Shown here: positions 5,359-5,995 of the stretch, one piece after another
How positions within the stretch are numbered: position 1 is the first letter of the stretch
Layout: every line of letters starts with the position of its first letter
NCBI GenBank assembly: GCA_947470205.1
Contig: CANISK010000097.1
Coordinates: forward strand, 1 to 5,995
Direction: 5' to 3'
DNA length: 5,995 nucleotides
From: Neisseriaceae bacterium
GTDB taxonomy: Bacteria; Pseudomonadota; Gammaproteobacteria; Burkholderiales; UBA11063
The notes under the pieces: generated by a model
Database searches by the model: none
Seen by the model: the letters and a program-made list of their open reading frames with translations, nothing else
Told to the model about the DNA's origin: nothing
Made by a program: the position numbers and the translations under genes

Positions 5359-5995
5359 ATGCAACCACAACACATAAAGGCAAGTCCACTCAGACCAATA
5401 GATGATATGAGATTGGAAAAAACCAAGCAATCAAATCAAATGCAATATACCCACAATCACAGCAATATTGCGCTCTATTTACAACAATGCAAATATGAGC
5501 ATGCGGTTAAATTAAAAAAAATGATATCGCAAATATCCAATCAATCAACAAATATCAATTATAAATCACCAGAAGGATTACAGCAAGTTATTAAAGACAA
5601 ATTTGGTTTTCAATCTATCGATTTACAAGAATTTATTAAAGAACAAATTGATGAAAAAATTAAACTACGTACAAATAAATTAACTAAAGATAACGCCAAT
5701 AAGATATTAGACGACATACGTCAACAATTTGTAGAACGTGGCAAAAAGAAAACTAAGATCTATCAAAAACTCATTCAAGAACAATATGATACATTTGTGG
5801 AATTTATGGGCATGGATGATGATAAAAATATAGCAGAAAAATTACAAGCTCTACATGAAATATTAACTGAAATTAATCAAGATGTCATTGAAAGTAACAA
5901 AATAGCTAATAAATTGCAAAACATGGCAAGAGGCGGTAAAGTTAAAGGACAAAAAATTCTAAATACCGATGAGATGATATTTGAAGTTCGTGACA
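5359..5995 (+). CDS. Hypothetical polar, helix-rich protein; 3' end beyond the window
   Basis: An open frame runs from ATG 5359 through at least 212 codons without a stop and leaves the window. The nearest upstream in-frame stop is at 5323. An alternative GTG start at 5350 has a weak GAG 6 nt upstream and would add three residues. I do not recognise the protein. It has no signal peptide and no membrane segment. The first 35 residues are polar and look disordered (many Gln, Asn, His). From about residue 40 it is rich in Lys, Glu, Gln and Ile/Leu in patterns expected of long amphipathic helices, possibly coiled coil. Examples are the stretches around DLQEFIKEQIDEKIKL (88-103) and EKLQALHEILTEINQD (160-175). 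A short glycine-bearing linker follows (MARGGKVKG, 189-197). Codon use is AT-rich like its neighbours. It is transcribed away from the transporter. It could be a secreted effector or a structural protein, but nothing seen decides this. Confidence 0.7.
   Translation, partial: MQPQHIKASPLRPIDDMRLEKTKQSNQMQYTHNHSNIALYLQQCKYEHAVKLKKMISQISNQSTNINYKSPEGLQQVIKDKFGFQSIDLQEFIKEQIDEKIKLRTNKLTKDNANKILDDIRQQFVERGKKKTKIYQKLIQEQYDTFVEFMGMDDDKNIAEKLQALHEILTEINQDVIESNKIANKLQNMARGGKVKGQKILNTDEMIFEVRD

Noticed and set aside
1..5995. CRISPR array, insertion sequence, toxin-antitoxin pair or prophage gene
   Set aside because: No spaced direct repeats, transposase motifs, terminal inverted repeats or small toxin-like gene pair were seen on either strand.

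Overview
The window comes from an AT-rich (roughly one-third G+C by eye) Gram-negative proteobacterium. Three things suggest a betaproteobacterium or a close gammaproteobacterial relative. These are the tRNA-Phe acceptor sequence, a glutamate-cysteine ligase of the Acidithiobacillus ferrooxidans type (an ATP-grasp-like family known mainly from beta- and some gammaproteobacteria), and a two-BON-domain DolP/YraP lipoprotein. The low G+C and a palindromic intergenic repeat resembling those of Rickettsiales-like genomes fit a host-associated lifestyle. That lineage and lifestyle reading is inference.

Layout. Positions 1-70 hold a tRNA-Phe (GAA) on the + strand, missing only its first six bases. 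A palindromic element that could terminate it follows at about 103-150. Five complete genes then lie on the - strand. In transcription order, right to left, they are a 14-helix DHA2/EmrB-type efflux transporter (3730-5229), fmt (2773-3723), an unrecognised secreted protein (2192-2713), dolP (1547-2173) and gshA (205-1449). A + strand gene of unknown function starts near 5359, diverges from the transporter and runs off the right edge. The 129-bp divergent region contains a perfect 17-bp inverted repeat that looks like an operator.

Likely transcription units. The transporter and fmt are separated by only 6 bp and share a reading frame, with a Shine-Dalgarno for fmt inside the end of the transporter gene. 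The secreted protein and dolP are 18 bp apart and probably co-transcribed from a promoter near 2759-2770. gshA has its own 97-bp leader and a good ribosome-binding site. Functionally the window mixes core translation (tRNA-Phe, fmt), glutathione synthesis (gshA), outer-membrane maintenance (dolP) and drug export (DHA2 transporter).

I see no complete new multi-gene system. The least explained parts are the secreted protein next to dolP, the truncated + strand gene and the possible operator beside it. No gene-free stretch exceeds 300 bases.
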